A stretch of DNA of 64,000 nucleotides from the NCBI GenBank assembly GCA_963828385.1, contig CAWHEF010000002.1, positions 2,480,001 through 2,544,000 on the forward strand, read 5' to 3'. The position numbers and the translations under genes were made by a program. Below, piece by piece: positions 44,394-53,717 of this stretch. Numbering within the stretch: position 1 is the stretch's first letter; each line of letters opens with the position of its first letter. The notes beneath the pieces are model-generated. The model made no database searches, was not told where the DNA came from, and saw only the letters and a program-made list of their open reading frames with translations. The stretch is from Bog-756 sp963828385. GTDB lineage: Bacteria > Actinomycetota > Acidimicrobiia > Acidimicrobiales > RAAP-2.

Positions 44394-45365
44394 ATGCGCG
44401 CAGTCGTATGCCAAGAGCTCGGGACGCTCGACAACCTGACTGTCGAGGATCTGCCCGATCCGGCCGCCGGCGAGGGTCAGGTCGTCGTCGATGTCCGGGC
44501 GGCCGGCGTAAATTTCGTCGACGGGCTCATCTGCCAGGGCAAGTACCAGATCACCCCGGCCGTGCCGTTCGTGCCCGGCAGCGAGGTCGCCGGGACCGTG
44601 GCCGACGTCGGCGCAGAGGTGAGCGGCTGGTCGGTCGGCGATCGTGTGCTGGCCTTCACCGGGCTGGGTGGATTCGCAGAGAGGGTCGCCGTGCCGACGC
44701 TCTCGCTCGTGGCCATGCCGGACGCACTCGGATTCGGTCAGGCCGCCACTCTCGTCCAGAGCTACGGGACGGCGCTCTTCACCCTCACCCGACGAGCCCG
44801 CCTGGCCGCCGGGGAGTGGGTCCTCGTCCTCGGAGCGGGGGGCGGCATCGGCCTGGCCGCCGTGGACGTCGGCACCGCCCTCGGCGGACGGGTCATCGCC
44901 GCCGCCTCCACCCGGTCCAAGCTCGAGGCGGCCGAGGCCATGGGGGCCGAGGCCGTCATCGAGTACGAGCATGACGACCTGAAGGCGCGCTCCCGCGAGA
45001 TGAGCGGTGGCGGCGTGGACGTGGTCGTCGACCCGGTCGGCGGGCGTCACAGCGAGCCGGCCCTCCGGGCGCTCCGCCATCTCGGTCGATACTGCGTGCT
45101 CGGGTTCGCGTCGGGATCGATCGCGTCCATGCCGCTGAACCTGGTGCTCCTGAACAGCCGAACCGTGATCGGTGTCGATTGGGGCGGGTGGGCCCTGAAG
45201 GACCCTGCCGGCAACCGGGCCCTGGTGGACGAGCTCATGGGGCTCGTGGCGGCGGGGACGCTCCATCCCACCGTCCCGACCTCGGAACCGTTGGAAGCGG
45301 CAGCACAGGTCATGCAAGGCCTGATCGACCGGTCCGTGGGAGGCAAGTCGGTACTGGTCCCCTGA
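44394..45365 (+). CDS. qor: NADPH:quinone oxidoreductase family (zinc-less MDR)
   Basis: 323 residues. GroES-like N-terminal domain (AAGVNFVDGLICQGKY, VPGSEVAGTV) and NAD(P)-binding domain with GAGGGIGLAAVDVG and a DPVGG block, the pattern of zinc-free QOR proteins. Likely reduces quinones or enones with NADPH. ATG at 44394. The last codons and stop are duplicated in tandem just downstream (45350-45385), another boundary repeat. Confidence 0.9.
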   Translation: MRAVVCQELGTLDNLTVEDLPDPAAGEGQVVVDVRAAGVNFVDGLICQGKYQITPAVPFVPGSEVAGTVADVGAEVSGWSVGDRVLAFTGLGGFAERVAVPTLSLVAMPDALGFGQAATLVQSYGTALFTLTRRARLAAGEWVLVLGAGGGIGLAAVDVGTALGGRVIAAASTRSKLEAAEAMGAEAVIEYEHDDLKARSREMSGGGVDVVVDPVGGRHSEPALRALRHLGRYCVLGFASGSIASMPLNLVLLNSRTVIGVDWGGWALKDPAGNRALVDELMGLVAAGTLHPTVPTSEPLEAAAQVMQGLIDRSVGGKSVLVP

Positions 45366-45446
45366 GGTGGTACTGGTCCCCTGAGGTCCCTGAGGTCCCC
45401 GCGGTGCCGCATAGCGACGGCGTCGGGGGCCGGCGTCAGGCGGGCG

Positions 45447-46762
45447 TCAGGAGCGGGGAACCTCCGGCGGCAGTGGTTGTCCCGCCTGGGTGAAGGCGGT
45501 GCGAAGCACGGGGGCAGCCTGTTGGACCACCGAGCTCGGCGGGTGATCGCCGAGGAACGCCCGGTACTGCTCCACCGCCCCGGCGTAGTCGGCATCCTGC
45601 TCCAGGAGGAACGACCCGAGATAGAGCCGGGCGGCGTAGTCGGACCCGTTGAGCGAAACGGCCCGGGCCAGCTTCGACCTGCCATCGCCGATCAGCGACG
45701 ACTTGTTCCCCTGCTGCCCGATCTGGAACTCGATCCAACCGAGTTGCGCCAGTGCCACCTCGTTATCGGGATGGGACCTGAGGACGGCCTGGTACACGCT
45801 CGCGGCCTGGGTCACGTTGCCGGAGTCTTCGAGGGTGGCGGCCTGATCGAGATCGGCCTGGACGCGTTGGGAGGCGGTGAGCGTATCGCTCCCGGTCTCG
45901 GACTGCCCGGGCTGCCGGTTCGCTGTCGTCAGGACGACGAAGACGACGAGAGCGGCGGCGAACGACACGATCGAGCCGGCGAGAAGCCAGCGGCGGCGAC
46001 GCCGGCGAGTTCCCGTATCCGACGCGCGCTCCGGAGCGGCCGGTGGGGCGTCCGGCGTGGCAGGGGCGACGACAGGTAGGGGCGTCCTGTCGTCGCGCCC
46101 CCCGCCTCGGCCAGCCGGGTGTCGATGGCGCCGAGGCGGACGAGATCCCGTTGCCGGAGAGCCAGGTAGTCGTGGTCGGAGAGGTCGCCGGCCAGATACT
46201 CGGCGTCGGCGTCGGCCAACGACCGCTCGAGGAAGCGCCGCTGCTCTGCCAGCCGCTCGAGGTCCGACTCGGAGTCGATGACCTCGTCCACGTCCACCGC
46301 CCGCACGAGCGCCCTCCGCCGCAGCGAGAACACGGTGAGAGCAGCGACGGCGGCGAGTCCCCCCACCACCGGGAGGATCCACACCAGTGCGGTGAGGCCC
46401 CGGGCCGGTGGGTCGAGCACGATCGATGACCCGTACCGGTCGACCAGGTAGCTCTCGATGGCGGCGTCGCTCCTGCCTTCGTTCACCATCCTTTTGACGG
46501 TGGCCCGCACCGCAACCGCCGTCTCCGCCGTCGAGTTGGTCACGTTCAGGTCCTCGCAGCTCGGACACCGGATGACGGAGTCGATGGCTGCCGCCCGCTG
46601 CGCACTGGTGGGGGGAGCCGAGGAGAGCGCGCCGCTCCCGACGACGAGGGCGACGACCAGCGCCACCCCGAGCAGCGTCCACAGCGGGAACCGCCGACGC
46701 CGCCTCGCTTCTTTCAGGCTCGACCGGGCGGCAGGCGGGCGAACTGGGATCGACCAGCTCAT
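45447..46762 (-). CDS. ccmH: CcmH-type apocytochrome reductase fused to a TPR domain (frameshifted)
   Basis: The N-terminal part is CcmH: a membrane anchor (~22-42), the redox motif RCPSCEDLNV, and a second anchor (~125-145). The C-terminal part is a CcmI-like anchor plus TPRs (VYQAVLRSHPDNEVALAQLGW, YLGSFLLEQDADYAGAVEQY). The junction is broken by a C-run (46098-46103): adding one base joins LAEAGG to RDDRTPLPVVAP and gives ~438 residues. In proteobacteria CcmH and CcmI form the heme-ligation complex with CcmF; here they appear fused. Last gene of the ccm operon. Start at 46762 has no strong RBS. Confidence 0.82.
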
Positions 46763-46775
46763 GGGAGGTGCCCGC

Positions 46776-47384
46776 TCACGGATTCGAGGCTTTCGCCTTG
46801 GCGATGAGCTGGTCGAGGTCAACCGCCGTGACCGGCGCCACCAGGTAGGCGACGACACGGCCGTCGGGAGCGACGATGAACGTGGACGGCGGGGCCCGAA
46901 CACCGAAGGCGAGCGCCAGCCTGGCTCCCGGATCGGTGAGGGTCGGCCACGTGGCCCCGAGCACCGCCTGGTACGAACGGGCAGCCCTCACGGTGTCGTC
47001 GAAGACGACGCTCACCAACGACGCGCCACCGGGCTGTTGCTGCTGCTGAAAGGCGAACTTGACCAGCTCAGGTCCCTCGGTCTGACACGGCTCGCACCAG
47101 CTGGCGAAGAAGTTGACCACGACGTACCGACCGGGCGGGGCGCTGAGACGATAGGCCGTGCCGTTCACCGTCGCGCCCGAGATCGGAGGGACCGCCCGAC
47201 CGACGAGCGGGCTCTGCACCGAGGCGACCGTCGCCGGCGGCCGCGTGGCGAGCACGGCGACCAGACCTGCGACCACGACGAGAACGGCCACGGCGATCCA
47301 GCGCGTCACGTGCCGGGACCGGGGCGATCGTGGGGGTGGGGCCTGCGCGCCGGGAGGCCGATCGAGATCAGGGCTGATCGCCAT
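46776..47384 (-). CDS. ccmG: TlpA/CcmG-type membrane-anchored thioredoxin
   Basis: 202 residues. One N-terminal anchor (~28-48) and a thioredoxin fold with active site FFASWCEPCQTE. The cis-Pro is in APPSTFIV. Acts outside the membrane to keep apocytochrome CxxCH reduced, the CcmG/DsbE role, as implied by its place between ccmF and ccmH. The ATG at 47384 shares a base with the ccmF stop (TGATG). Confidence 0.9.
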   Translation of the reverse strand: MAISPDLDRPPGAQAPPPRSPRSRHVTRWIAVAVLVVVAGLVAVLATRPPATVASVQSPLVGRAVPPISGATVNGTAYRLSAPPGRYVVVNFFASWCEPCQTEGPELVKFAFQQQQQPGGASLVSVVFDDTVRAARSYQAVLGATWPTLTDPGARLALAFGVRAPPSTFIVAPDGRVVAYLVAPVTAVDLDQLIAKAKASNP

Positions 47385-49513
47385 CACCGCTTGCCCGCGC
47401 CGACCGGGAGGTCATCGGGCCGGTGGCCGCCCGGCAGGCCGGGATCACCGAGGCCGGCATCCCCTCCGTTGCGGGCACTGCCGTCGGCGCGCTGCTCGTC
47501 GGGCCCGACGGGTTCCGACAGGACGCCTTCGACCGGTGCCGATGCGGGATCGGTGGGTCGCCGTCGACGACCCGGGATCGCCGAGAGGACGGTGCCCGCC
47601 ACGATGACGGCACCCCCGACCCAGAGCCATGCCACGAGGGGCTGGACGACGACCTGGAACGTCCACGCTCTGCCGCGCTGTGGAATCGAGCCGATGGTCA
47701 AGTAGACGTCCCGGGCGACGGTCGAGTCGATAGCGGGGGTTCCGACAGGGTTGGAGCTGCCTCCGAACTCGCTGATGGCCGGGGTGAAGCGTCCCCGGCC
47801 GTCCACCCGCATCACGGCCTGGAGCTCGGAGTGGGAGGGCGAGGTGACGGTCTGCGACCGCACGAACTCGATGCGGTGGCCGGAGAACGTGCCCGTCTGT
47901 CCCGGTGCCAGCACCACTGAGCCCTGCTGACGGAAGCCCGAGGCTGCGGTGAGCCCGATGGCCACCACGACGACGCCGATGTGCACGATCATGCCGCCGT
48001 TGGCCCGCCCGACGAGCCCCCGCCACGCCGAAGCGGCGGCCCGGGTGGACGGCGCCCCGTGTGCCCTCGCCCCGAACCACGCTCCCCGTACCGAGAGCAC
48101 GAGGCTCCGACCGGCCGAGGCGGCGGCGAAAGCCCCGAGCCCGAAGGCCAGCAACGGTTCGACGCCGTGGATCCCGGCGGCGACACAGCCGACGATGGCG
48201 AAGACGGCCAGAGCTGCGGGAACGGCCAAGCGCCCGCGCATCACGTCGACCGTGGTCTTGCGCCAGGGCAGTGCCGGGGCCACGGCCATCAGGAACAACA
48301 GACCCAGTCCGACAGGGATGAACATGCGGTTGAAGTAGGGAGCGCCCACCGCCACCTGGTCGTTGCCGCGGATCGCCTCGTAGAAGAGCGGGAAGACGGT
48401 GCCGAGGAGCACGACGAAGGCGAAGCCCACGAAGAGCAGGTTGTTGGCGAGGAATGCACCCTCGCGGCTGACAGGCGAGTCGATCCCGCCCGGCGATCGC
48501 AGTCGGTCTCCCCGCCAGGCGATGAGACCGAGGCTCCCGGCGACCACCACGCCGAATCCGGTGAGGAGGATCGGGCCGATGGTGGACGCCGAGAACGAGT
48601 GGACCGACTGGAGCACCCCGGAACGGGTGAAGAAGGTGCCGAGAATGGTGAGGCTGAACGTCGCCACGACGAGGGAGAGGTTCCAGATGCGGAGAAGCCC
48701 CCGGCGCTGCTGGACCATGACCGAGTGGAGGTAGGCAGTGCCCACCAGCCATGGGAGCAGGGCGGCGTTCTCCACCGGGTCCCATGTCCAGAAGCCGCCC
48801 CAACCGAGCACCTGGTAGGACCACCAGGCGCCGGCCAGGATGCCGGCGGTCAGGAACCCCCACGAGAACAGGGTCCAGCGTCGGGTCTCGGTCTGCCAGT
48901 CCTCGTCCAACCTCCCGGTGGCCAGCGATGCGATGGCGAAGGCGAAGGGCAGGGTGAACCCGACCATTCCCAGATAGAGCAGCGGGGGATGGATGGCGTT
49001 CAGTGGATTGTCCTGGAGCAGGACGTTGGGCCCGAGCCCGCTGGTGGGGACGGCTCCGGTGACATGGCTGAACGGATCCGCCGGGCCGAGCATCAGGCCG
49101 AAGAAGAAGGCAGCGACGACGTACACGACGAGGGTCGCCCAGCCCACGAGCGAATCGTCACCTCGGTGCCGGAACCTCCAGACCATGGCGGTGGCGTACC
49201 CGGCAAGGATCAGCGACCAGAGCAGGATGGATCCCGCCAGCGCTGACCACATGCCGGTGATGGTGTAGAGCAACGGGGTGTAGATGCTGTTGTTGTCGGC
49301 GACGAAGGTGAGGGAGAAGTCGTGGACGATGAGCGCATGCTCCATGGCTGCCACCGACAGCAGGGATCCTGCGAGGATGATCGGCGCGTAGACTTGGGCG
49401 TTGCGGACGGTCGCTCCCTTCCCGCGGTGCAGCCCCACGGCGATAACCAACACTCCGACGACGGCGGCCACGAAGCTGACCAGGACGCCGGCATGGCCGA
49501 GCGCGCCGTTCAC
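47384..49513 (-). CDS. ccmF: cytochrome c maturation heme lyase CcmF
   Basis: 709 residues, about 15 hydrophobic segments. Tryptophan-rich heme-handling motif WGGFWTWDPVENAALLPW near residue 245, with further conserved blocks such as FTRSGVLQSVHSFS and a C-terminal periplasmic region. With CcmH it attaches heme covalently to apocytochrome c. Length is at the usual ~650-700 with a Pro/Gly-rich tail. Confidence 0.95.
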   Translation of the reverse strand: MNGALGHAGVLVSFVAAVVGVLVIAVGLHRGKGATVRNAQVYAPIILAGSLLSVAAMEHALIVHDFSLTFVADNNSIYTPLLYTITGMWSALAGSILLWSLILAGYATAMVWRFRHRGDDSLVGWATLVVYVVAAFFFGLMLGPADPFSHVTGAVPTSGLGPNVLLQDNPLNAIHPPLLYLGMVGFTLPFAFAIASLATGRLDEDWQTETRRWTLFSWGFLTAGILAGAWWSYQVLGWGGFWTWDPVENAALLPWLVGTAYLHSVMVQQRRGLLRIWNLSLVVATFSLTILGTFFTRSGVLQSVHSFSASTIGPILLTGFGVVVAGSLGLIAWRGDRLRSPGGIDSPVSREGAFLANNLLFVGFAFVVLLGTVFPLFYEAIRGNDQVAVGAPYFNRMFIPVGLGLLFLMAVAPALPWRKTTVDVMRGRLAVPAALAVFAIVGCVAAGIHGVEPLLAFGLGAFAAASAGRSLVLSVRGAWFGARAHGAPSTRAAASAWRGLVGRANGGMIVHIGVVVVAIGLTAASGFRQQGSVVLAPGQTGTFSGHRIEFVRSQTVTSPSHSELQAVMRVDGRGRFTPAISEFGGSSNPVGTPAIDSTVARDVYLTIGSIPQRGRAWTFQVVVQPLVAWLWVGGAVIVAGTVLSAIPGRRRRPTDPASAPVEGVLSEPVGPDEQRADGSARNGGDAGLGDPGLPGGHRPDDLPVGAGKR

Positions 49514-49556
49514 TGCGGGTTACCGGTGCACCGCCGGAGGCGCAGGCGTCCCCCTG

Positions 49557-50069
49557 TCACCGTTTGGTCCCGTTGGGGGCGGTGACCCGTCCGGGGTTCT
49601 GGGCGATGTAGGTCGACGAATGCTTCACGAGGACCTGGTCGGAGACGAAGACCTGGCCGCTGAAGTGGCCCACGGCGATCACCGGGATGTTCGCCTGGAA
49701 GAGCTGGGGCGGGCTGCCGGCGTTGTGGACGGTGACGGCCGTCGGACCCGACGTCACGACGAAGTCGACCCCCGTCCGCGTCGGATGGATCGAACCCGGC
49801 TCCACGAGCCCTTCGAGGTTGAACGTCCGGTTCCCCAGGGTCTGCCGCTGGGCCACCGCCTGGTTGGCGGTCAGATAGAAGTTGAGGGCGGAGCCGATTC
49901 CCTTGAACACGAGGAACCCGAGAGCCCCGAGCAGCACGGCTCCGGACACCACGTAGCGTGCCCGGTGCGGCCTCCGGAGGGGCCGGGTGGTTCGGACGGA
50001 TCCCGGCGGATCGCCGGATGCCGCCGCTTCGGCGTCGCCCTGTCGGGTCGCCGGTGGTGCGGTCGTCAC
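49557..50069 (-). CDS. ccmE: heme chaperone CcmE
   Basis: 170 residues. One membrane anchor (~40-60) and the OB-fold with the covalent heme site VKHSSTY (His and Tyr in HxxxY spacing). The N-terminal 38 residues are disordered. Gram-positive and archaeal CcmE variants can carry Cys in place of His; this one keeps His. GTG start overlapping the ccmD stop (GTGA). Confidence 0.92.
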   Translation of the reverse strand: MTTAPPATRQGDAEAAASGDPPGSVRTTRPLRRPHRARYVVSGAVLLGALGFLVFKGIGSALNFYLTANQAVAQRQTLGNRTFNLEGLVEPGSIHPTRTGVDFVVTSGPTAVTVHNAGSPPQLFQANIPVIAVGHFSGQVFVSDQVLVKHSSTYIAQNPGRVTAPNGTKR

Positions 50070-50284
50070 TCGGGATGCCCCCGCTCCGCATGGCCTGGGC
50101 CATCGAGCGACGGCGGGCCCCCCGCACCGGCCGGCTCCACCTCACCGGCGACCGTTCTGGCGTGCTCGAACGCCATCACCCGCTCGACGGTCCGCTCGAG
50201 ACGGCGACGACGCCATACGAGCTGACAGCCGTAGAGGAAGAGGACCGACAGGACGATCACGTAACCGGCGACGACGTAGCTCAC
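50066..50284 (-). CDS. ccmD: CcmD-like small membrane protein
   Basis: 72 residues with one membrane segment (YVVAGYVIVLSVLFLYGCQLV) and a basic stretch (WRRRRLERTVERV), then a Pro/Gly tail. CcmD proteins are small single-helix adaptors of the CcmABC complex. Start GTG overlaps the ccmC stop and its own stop overlaps ccmE. Identity rests mainly on position and topology. Confidence 0.75.
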   Translation of the reverse strand: MSYVVAGYVIVLSVLFLYGCQLVWRRRRLERTVERVMAFEHARTVAGEVEPAGAGGPPSLDGPGHAERGHPE

Positions 50285-51255
50285 CGGACCGCCTCTGCGC
50301 TTTCGACGGGAAGGCCTTCCGCTCGGCGCTCGGCCACGGCGACATCGAGATCGCCGGTGCCGATCCAGTCCTCGAGCGCTCCGATCCGGTAACGCATGAG
50401 CAGCATCCACACGAAGACGAGGGTGAGCGACACGAATCCCAGCAGGAGCGTCCAGGCCATCGAGCCGTGAATCGTGGGCGAGAGGTTGGGATTGAGCACG
50501 GTGGCCCCCTGGTGCAGGGTCTTCCACCACAGGACGGAGAAGTGGACGATGGGGATGTCGACGGCGGCGAAGAGCGCAAGGAGGGCACACCGTTTCGCCC
50601 GGGTGTCGGGCTCGGAAGGCACCCGTCGCAGCGCCACGTACCCGAGGAAGAGGACGAGGAGGACGGCGGTGCTGGTCAGACGGGCGTCCCATGCCCACCA
50701 CACCCCCCACGTGGGTCGTCCCCAGATCGATCCGGATACGAGCGTCAGGGCGCTGAAGACGACGCCGACTTCCACGGCGGCGGCAGCCAGCCGGTCCCAG
50801 AACAGCGCCCTCGTGCGCGGCCACAGGTACAACAGGCTGGAAACTGCGGCGAGACCGCCGCACAGGTAGAGCGCCACCCAGGCCACCCCGGGATGGATGT
50901 AGACGAGACGGACCAGATCTCCCTGCGTCCTGTCGGGTGGTGTGACCCAGATGCCCAGCCAGACGGTGAACGCTGTTCCGACGGCGGCCAGGACGCCCAC
51001 GATGCGGGTGACCAGTGGCATCCTGCCGGTCGCCCTGCTCGGCGGCGCTGCGTTGGCCGGCGCCACGGCCACCTCCGCCTGACGGGTGCGGGCCGAGGAG
51101 ACGTTCAGGGCCGAGGGCACGGCGTCGGTACGGGCGGCGTCGGTGCGCGATGCGCCGGTGCGCGATGCGTCGGTGCGCGCTGCGTCGGTGCTCACGGCGT
51201 CGGTGCTCACGGCGTCGGTGCTCACGGCGTCGGTGCTCACGGTTTCACGGTCCAC
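50281..51255 (-). CDS. ccmC: heme exporter-type protein CcmC
   Basis: 324 residues. Six membrane segments after a ~75-residue N-terminal extension. The WWD motif is VWWAWDARLTS, with conserved histidines in YIHPGVAW and PIVHFSVLWW. It loads heme onto CcmE. Residues ~5-45 are pentapeptide repeats (STDAV, RTDAA) coded by a 15-bp minisatellite, absent from typical CcmC. GTG start at 51255. Confidence 0.92.
   Translation of the reverse strand: MDRETVSTDAVSTDAVSTDAVSTDAARTDASRTGASRTDAARTDAVPSALNVSSARTRQAEVAVAPANAAPPSRATGRMPLVTRIVGVLAAVGTAFTVWLGIWVTPPDRTQGDLVRLVYIHPGVAWVALYLCGGLAAVSSLLYLWPRTRALFWDRLAAAAVEVGVVFSALTLVSGSIWGRPTWGVWWAWDARLTSTAVLLVLFLGYVALRRVPSEPDTRAKRCALLALFAAVDIPIVHFSVLWWKTLHQGATVLNPNLSPTIHGSMAWTLLLGFVSLTLVFVWMLLMRYRIGALEDWIGTGDLDVAVAERRAEGLPVESAEAVR
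51122..51241. repeat. 15-bp in-frame tandem repeat, 8 copies
   Basis: Eight units; the last four (51182-51241) are identical GCGTCGGTGCTCACG, the first four diverged. They encode the pentapeptide repeats at the CcmC N-terminus. Confidence 0.95.
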
Positions 51256-51271
51256 CGGGGGTCGGTCCGGC

Positions 51272-51943
51272 TCACGCCGCCTCCAACACGGGCCCGAAGA
51301 TCAACACGCCGAGTGCCACATAGACGGCGTCGAACACGACGAGGAGGTGAAGCCATGGATTAGCGTACGAGGCCGTCCCACCGGCCATCGCCGCCTGCCA
51401 CACCCTTGTACCCGCAAGGAGGACGGGGGCGGCCACCGGGAGGAACAGAAACGGGAGCAGCGTCTCCTTGACCCGCAGTCCCGAGGAGAGCGTGCCGTAG
51501 AGCGTTCCCGTGGCCGCCAAGCCGACCGTGCCGAGGAGGCAGGATGAGGCGAGCAGCCAGGGCGTCCGGACATCCGCCCCGTAGAGGAGTACGACGCCGA
51601 CACCGAGCACGAGCTCCAGGACCAGCAGCTGCACGGCGATGGCAGCCGCCTTGCCGAGGAAGAGGCCGGCCGGGTCGAGCCCGGACAGACGGAGTCCGTC
51701 ACGCGAGCCGTCGATCGATTCGACGGCAACGCTGCGTTGCACGGAGAGCACCGTGCAGAACAGCGCGGCGACCCAGAACAGCCCCGGCGTGCCCTTGACC
51801 ATGAGGGACCGGTCCGGTCCGAGAGCGAAGGCGAACAGCACGAGCGCCACGATGCCAAAGGGCACCACTTGGGCGAGGGCGACCCTGGACCGCGCCTCGA
51901 TGCGGAGGTCCTTTCCGGCCACCAGCAGGGCGTCACGCCACAT
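51272..51943 (-). CDS. ccmB: heme exporter-type permease CcmB
   Basis: 223 residues with six membrane segments, starting MWRDALLVAGKDLRIEARSR. It is the permease partner of CcmA, releasing holo-CcmE from CcmC. The ATG at 51943 lies inside the end of ccmA (11-base overlap); the frame upstream is the ccmA shadow. Confidence 0.92.
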   Translation of the reverse strand: MWRDALLVAGKDLRIEARSRVALAQVVPFGIVALVLFAFALGPDRSLMVKGTPGLFWVAALFCTVLSVQRSVAVESIDGSRDGLRLSGLDPAGLFLGKAAAIAVQLLVLELVLGVGVVLLYGADVRTPWLLASSCLLGTVGLAATGTLYGTLSSGLRVKETLLPFLFLPVAAPVLLAGTRVWQAAMAGGTASYANPWLHLLVVFDAVYVALGVLIFGPVLEAA

Positions 51944-52739
51944 GCGCCACCCCCTCGACCGGCGCCGGATGCGCCGCCTCCTCGACCGGCGCCGGATGCG
52001 CCGCCATCCCTTCGACCGGCGCCGGCAGTGCTGCCCCGTCATCCATCGGGATGGCGCCGGCCGCGGTCTCGAAACCGACGGGACGAGTCGAGACCACCCT
52101 TCCACCCTGCACGACCACGGCGCGGGAGGCGAGGTACTCCGAGGCATCAGTTTCGTGCGATGCGATCACCACCGTGACCCCGGACGCCTGGGCCTCGCCG
52201 ATCATCTCGTCGAGGACCCGGCGTGCCCCGACGTCGAGCCCGGCGTGCGGTTCGTCGAGGAGCCAGAGCTCGGGCCAGCGGGCGCACAGAGCGGCGAGCG
52301 CCACCCGGCGCTGTTGACCGGCAGACAGCTTGGATGCCGTCGTCCGAACTAGCCGCCCGACCAAACCCCACCGGTCGAGGGACGCTTCGATCCGGCTCGG
52401 GTCCCCCCCGGCGGCCCGCACGGCGAAACGGACGTTCTCCCTGACCGTCAGGTCGTCGTAGAGGTGGGACGCATGCGAGAGGAGCCCGACTCGTCGCCGT
52501 ACCTCGATCCGCCGCTTGGACGGGTCCATGCCCAGCACGGAGGCCGATCCCGACGCCAGGGGCACGAGCGCGGCGCAGACTCGCAAAAGACTGGTCTTTC
52601 CCGCCCCGTTGGGACCCTCGACCAGGACGGTCTCCCCCGATGCCACGCAGAGATCGGCACCCGCGAGGAGGGGAAACCGCCCCGAGAGCGCGACGGCGTT
52701 GTGGAGAGAGACTGCTGGGGAGGAGCACAGAGAGGCCAT
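51933..52739 (-). CDS. ccmA: heme exporter-type ATPase CcmA
   Basis: 268 residues. Walker A GPNGAGKT near residue 42-49, signature LSAGQQRR near 138, Walker B LWLLDEP, His switch ASHETD. First gene of the ccm operon (ccmA to ccmH, 52.7 down to 45.4 kb). The C-terminus carries a repeated AHPAPVE peptide coded by 27-30-bp repeats (51953-52026), so the stop and ccmB start sit beside repeat DNA. Confidence 0.93.
   Translation of the reverse strand: MASLCSSPAVSLHNAVALSGRFPLLAGADLCVASGETVLVEGPNGAGKTSLLRVCAALVPLASGSASVLGMDPSKRRIEVRRRVGLLSHASHLYDDLTVRENVRFAVRAAGGDPSRIEASLDRWGLVGRLVRTTASKLSAGQQRRVALAALCARWPELWLLDEPHAGLDVGARRVLDEMIGEAQASGVTVVIASHETDASEYLASRAVVVQGGRVVSTRPVGFETAAGAIPMDDGAALPAPVEGMAAHPAPVEEAAHPAPVEGVAHVA
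51953..52026. repeat. 27-30-bp in-frame tandem repeat, about 3 copies
   Basis: Copies of a CTCGACCGGCGCCGGATGCG core at the 3' end of ccmA, encoding AHPAPVE repeats. Confidence 0.85.
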
Positions 52740-52944
52740 GGCCGTGGCACCATGCTACGGAACCGCCAGGGTTCGGGCCAGGCGGCCCGGTCATCTCCGA
52801 CCCATCGGAAACCTGTCCGTTCGCCTGTCGGAACCCCGCCTGGCCCCTCGAACACCTGCTGGTCACGCCCGATCGCCGTGCTCTCGAGGTGGTCCGACAT
52901 TCGAGGGGTACGAACTTGGGTCAGGGGAGGACGGCTTCGACGGC

Positions 52945-53259
52945 GGACCCCGCCGCCACGCTCGGCTGTCGTAGCCGGCGCCCAGGACGACGACCTGGCG
53001 AATCCCCCGCTCCAGGCACGAATCACGAATCGTCGTAGAGGCAGGTACGGCCGGCGAGATACGCGAAGGAGGCGTTCCGGCCGAGGACGCCGAACCCGGG
53101 AAGTCGGAGCACCGCCTCCATCCCCCGCCACCCGAGCTTCGCCGGCAGCATGCTGTGGGCATGGGGATCGTCGATGACGCCCATCGACGTCAGATAGGAC
53201 CGGGCAAGCACAACCAGCGTGGCCGACCGGGAAGGCTTAGCGCCTGGCATGTCCGCCAA
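52945..53259 (-). pseudogene. truncated, frameshifted class I SAM-dependent methyltransferase remnant
   Basis: The 5' end reads PSRSATLVVLARSYLTS, HAHSMLPAKL and SFAYLAGRTCLYDDS, then hits TGA. In another frame the expected continuation IRDSCLERGIRQVVVLGAGY and DSRAW appears, i.e. the SAM-binding loop of leucine-carboxymethyltransferase-like enzymes, followed by unrelated sequence. So it is both frameshifted near 53030 and lacks its last ~200 residues. Non-functional remnant between the ccm operon and a small cassette. Confidence 0.75.
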
Positions 53260-53277
53260 GGGTAAGCACTGGTGCAG

Positions 53278-53541
53278 TCAGTCCTGAGCCCCTGCCCTGG
53301 ATGAGACGATGGCGGTCACGGTTTTGCGACCGAGGCCGGAGGCCTCGGCGAGTTGGCGGATCGACACCCCGGCGCGATGTGCGACTCGGATCATGTCGTC
53401 GCGGATCCGCTGTTCTTTGGCCGCCCTCTCTGCACTCAGCCCTACTACGACCAAGGCAGCACCAGCCTCGCCCGTTTCACCGCCTCGGTACTTGTCCATG
53501 GCGGCAGTCGCCGCCGAGACCTCGGCATCTGCATAACTCAT
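53278..53541 (-). CDS. small helix-turn-helix protein of unknown function
   Basis: 87 residues. The N-terminal ~35 residues are Ala/Gly-rich; the C-terminal half fits a helix-turn-helix (IRVAHRAGVSIRQLAEASGLGRKTV), like resolvase/antitoxin HTHs. The start ATG overlaps the stop of the small upstream gene (ATGA), so they form a two-gene unit. The stretch is less GC-rich than its surroundings. Possibly part of a toxin-antitoxin-like or regulatory cassette; not recognised. Confidence 0.6.
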   Translation of the reverse strand: MSYADAEVSAATAAMDKYRGGETGEAGAALVVVGLSAERAAKEQRIRDDMIRVAHRAGVSIRQLAEASGLGRKTVTAIVSSRAGAQD

Positions 53542-53717
53542 GTTTCCTCCCGGAGCGCGACAGCGAGCTTGTCCCGGATTGCCATCAGCAGCGGTACCCG
53601 AGGTGACATGTCCGCTTTGACTTCGGCGTCGTTCAGGTGCGCCAACGTCATCCCGAGAAGCTCGAGCGCCTCGGTTCGTTCAAGCTCGCCTCTGACCACT
53701 GGTTCAATTGTATCCAC
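53538..53717 (-). CDS. hypothetical 59-residue protein
   Basis: GTG start at 53717; reads VDTIEPVVRGELERTEALEL, then LLMAIRDKLAVALREET at the end. Predicted helical and acidic, no known domain. Overlaps the downstream HTH gene by four bases with GGAGG before that start. Direct repeats GACCACTGG lie at 53694 (inside the gene) and 53733 (upstream). Confidence 0.55.
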   Translation of the reverse strand: MDTIEPVVRGELERTEALELLGMTLAHLNDAEVKADMSPRVPLLMAIRDKLAVALREET

